Positions 62,295-64,000 of a DNA stretch of 64,000 bases are shown one piece after another. The DNA is from Thiohalocapsa sp. PB-PSB1 (GTDB taxonomy: Bacteria > Pseudomonadota > Gammaproteobacteria > Chromatiales > Chromatiaceae): assembly GCA_016745215.1 (NCBI GenBank), contig CP050890.1, positions 7,829,001 through 7,893,000 on the forward strand, read 5' to 3'. The stretch's first letter is position 1. Every line of letters begins with the position of its first letter. A program made the translations under genes and the position numbers. Below the pieces are notes generated by a model. It searched no databases, had not been told where the DNA came from, and saw only the letters and a program-made list of their open reading frames with translations.

Positions 62295-62381
62295 CTAACG
62301 AGTCCGCCAGCCCGACGCCAAACTGCGGCGGGCGCTTCGCGCGTCGCCGCAGTTTGGCGCGGGCTGCGGTTAACGTTGGGC
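62295..62381 (+). repeat. attC: Last attC of array 3, R'' split by IS110
   Basis: The CTAAC part of R'' is here, the GC part at 60343-60344. R' GTTGGGC; GCCAAACTGCGGC arms. No further attC is seen to the window end. Confidence 0.92.
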
Positions 62382-62389
62382 TAAGCAAC

Positions 62390-62512
62390 TGGCACGTGAA
62401 ACGGGTAACTGTGACGGTCCGCGCGAAAGCTCGTGCAACCGAGGAACCGGATGCGGGAAAACCGCACGTCCGGCTCTGTGGCGGGGGCTCCGGGTAACCG
62501 GAGTCCCTACGC
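62390..62512 (+). other. Group II intron 3' remnant (domains V and VI)
   Basis: A domain V-like hairpin with arms GAACCGGATGCGG / CCGCACGTCCGGCTC around GAAAA, followed by a domain VI-like hairpin GGGGCTCCGG-GTAA-CCGGAGTCCC ending CTAC. No intron 5' end or reverse transcriptase in the window upstream; only the last 120 bp or so remain, directly behind the final attC. Confidence 0.6.
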
Positions 62513-62576
62513 CGGAGTTCTCGTTCGCATCTAAGAACTTGATACACGCAACTCCGCAAACCACCAAACAATAATG

Positions 62577-62606
62577 TTGCCTATGAGAAACGAAACGGCG
62601 TATACT
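62577..62606 (+). promoter_or_regulatory. Candidate sigma-70 promoter
   Basis: TTGCCT (62577-62582), 18-bp spacer, TATACT (62601-62606). Start of transcription expected near 62613. Confidence 0.55.
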
Positions 62607-62611
62607 GACCA

Positions 62612-62742
62612 AGTCGATCTGCCTTGGCAGACGACAAGAGTTCGTATTACACTAATCTGGAGATACTGGGCGGTTCGTAATCGTCTAGTACCAGTAGTGG
62701 GAACGCGCGAGCCCGGCACCGTTCGACGGACCGGGCTTTTTT
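62612..62742 (+). ncRNA. Candidate small RNA
   Basis: About 130 nt between a good promoter and an intrinsic terminator with no open frame. Contains hairpin CCAAG-TCGATCTG-CCTTGG and a pairing between GTTCGTATTA-like and CGTAATCG-like segments. Lies just upstream of the membrane-protein gene. No known family recognised. Confidence 0.45.
62710..62742 (+). terminator. Intrinsic terminator
   Basis: Stem AGCCCGG / CCGGGCT with an inner CGT/ACG pairing, followed by TTTTTT. It ends seven bases before the next gene's ATG. Confidence 0.85.
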
Positions 62743-62748
62743 ATTGAT

Positions 62749-64000
62749 ATGTTTATCTTGTTTGCCTTTCCAATTGCCGACTTACGTGAGTTCGTTTTAC
62801 AAGACACTCACAAGCTACAAAAGCCGACCATCCCAGCAGAGGCTGGTAAGCACTTCATTCGGTATACAGGCGAAGTATCCATAAGGATGCGCGGTGGCAG
62901 TCAAGTGTTTGGTGGTGAAGATCTATTCTGCATAGCGAAACGAGCTTGTCGGTTACCAGCGGATCCTTCATGGACCAAGATACAAACAAAGTATCACCAA
63001 CTGAATGCAAAGTGTGTTTTACGTCGATTTTTCCAAACTGGACCAGCGACGTCACGATTTGAAATCGGCTTCCGTTTAACACTCAGGAAGTCAGACAAGC
63101 AAAAAGGCATACCTCTTCAATCTGTCATTGACCAGGTTGGCAACATCCCTGTAAGGGTTGGCACCGCAAGCTCAACTGCCATTTCCCTCGTGAATGTTGG
63201 TGACGAATTAGCAAGCCATTTTCGAAAGGCATCGACTTCGCTTAATCATAAGACTCCTTGCAAAGGAAAAACGTGGTGGTGTGCTGGTGGTGAGCCTATA
63301 GTAGTTGTTGAACTTGATGATAATGACGGTGTTGTTCTGCCAAAATACAATACAACTGTTGAAGCAATTGACGACTCTAATGTAAAATTACGGTATGCTC
63401 GAATTAACGCGAAGTCCATTTCTTCTCCTTTGGGCTGTTGGATATTGCATGTCGCGAAATATGTGGATGTACGTCCTGCTCGGCAGCTTAGGATGCATCT
63501 TGTACGAATTCACGGCGAAGTTCAATGCCTAAAACGCGTGGTACAACTTAGTCAGACAGAAATGAAAACAGATCCTGTATCTTCGCGTACGGACAAATTG
63601 TATAGATACTTGGATACTTTGGTTGACCTCTTGGGAAAAACAAAACGTCACGGCACTCAGCAGAGTAACCTCCTGCAAATGGCTTATGAATCGCAACAGT
63701 CCGCGAAGCCGGGCGAATTGACAACTATAATGTGTGCTACGAAAGACCTCATGAGCAAAATTGAAGATCAGCGCCAATCCCACAAGAAATATAGAACAAC
63801 GCAATGGGAGCGTGTATTGGTGGCGGCAACTGCGCTATTTATAATTTCATTAGTTTCGTTTCTAGTGGTGCGCAATGAACGAATAGCTGATCCAAATTTT
63901 ATTGTTATGATCAGAACCTTGATTAGTTTGGCTGTCGCTGTTCTTGGAGCCGTTATTCCTGGGTTCCTCAATATTAGCTGGCATGGCTCCGGTTTTGCTA
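62749..64000 (+). CDS. Membrane-anchored protein, 3' end beyond window, possible effector
   Basis: 417 codons and still open at the window end. No family recognised for the long soluble N-terminal part (about 1-355). A membrane segment follows at about 363-382 (VLVAATALFIISLVSFLVV), and a second at about 393-412 (MIRTLISLAVAVLGAVIPGFLN). The AVIPGFL-type end resembles C-terminal membrane modules seen on some immune-effector proteins. No ribosome site; the ATG follows the terminator directly, so starts further inside are possible. It lies outside the cassette array. Confidence 0.6.
   Translation, partial: MFILFAFPIADLREFVLQDTHKLQKPTIPAEAGKHFIRYTGEVSIRMRGGSQVFGGEDLFCIAKRACRLPADPSWTKIQTKYHQLNAKCVLRRFFQTGPATSRFEIGFRLTLRKSDKQKGIPLQSVIDQVGNIPVRVGTASSTAISLVNVGDELASHFRKASTSLNHKTPCKGKTWWCAGGEPIVVVELDDNDGVVLPKYNTTVEAIDDSNVKLRYARINAKSISSPLGCWILHVAKYVDVRPARQLRMHLVRIHGEVQCLKRVVQLSQTEMKTDPVSSRTDKLYRYLDTLVDLLGKTKRHGTQQSNLLQMAYESQQSAKPGELTTIMCATKDLMSKIEDQRQSHKKYRTTQWERVLVAATALFIISLVSFLVVRNERIADPNFIVMIRTLISLAVAVLGAVIPGFLNISWHGSGFA

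Noticed and set aside
62611..62742. tRNA gene
   Set aside because: GGTTCGTAATC resembles a T-loop but no acceptor or anticodon stem can be formed around it.
62749..64000. Retron or reverse-transcriptase system behind the small RNA
   Set aside because: The downstream protein has no YxDD or other reverse-transcriptase motif.

Overview
The window is three integrons in series, filled with gene cassettes and overrun by insertion sequences. The host is most likely a proteobacterium, probably gamma. This is inferred from the IntI sequences, three PEP-CTERM cassette proteins, and the ISAs1, ISL3, IS110, IS91, IS4 and IS5 elements. No housekeeping gene, rRNA or tRNA is visible to settle it.

Platform 1 (1-2203) holds a partial IS4-type transposase gene, a tandem-repeat spacer, intI on the minus strand and attI. 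Array 1 follows on the plus strand from 2198 to about 33.7 kb. Its cassettes encode toxin-antitoxin pairs (two HicAB types, DUF4160/DUF2442, RelE/ParE-like, VapBC), two TIR proteins, a GapS4-like defence pair, a PHP/ABC-ATPase pair, a transmembrane-ARMT1-methyltransferase fusion, secreted and PEP-CTERM proteins, a two-gene RiPP module (Nif11-type precursor plus radical SAM/SPASM enzyme), and two IS91-family transposase cassettes. The array ends in a truncated parA.

Platform 2 (about 33.9-38.8 kb) is a near-identical copy of platform 1 with an ISL3 element inserted. The ISL3 element is itself broken by two MITEs. Array 2 (38.8-48.9 kb) carries PEP-CTERM proteins, a HEPN/Toprim-type protein, an IS91 cassette and a DUF433/DUF5615 pair, plus two IS110 copies.

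A decayed IS91 element with its tyrosine recombinase (49.1-51.1 kb) separates array 2 from integron 3. Integron 3 has a different, N-terminally extended IntI (51455-52879) and its own attI. Array 3 (52.9-62.4 kb) begins with two IS91 transposase cassettes in tandem, followed by a PIN/antitoxin pair, unknown proteins, a gene-less cassette with nested hairpins, and a DUF4160/DUF2442 cassette hit by a third IS110. Beyond the last attC lie a group II intron remnant, a candidate small RNA with promoter and terminator, and a membrane-anchored protein running off the window.

Cassette borders were set from the G^TT core of each attC. In nearly every cassette the 5' TTRRRY matches, as a complement, the RYYYAAC of its own attC, as expected of a circularised unit. 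The strongest leads are the integron-borne RiPP pair, IS91-type transposases packaged as true cassettes and shared between integrons, and an IS110 element that enters GTTAG/CTAAC core sequences at a CT dinucleotide.
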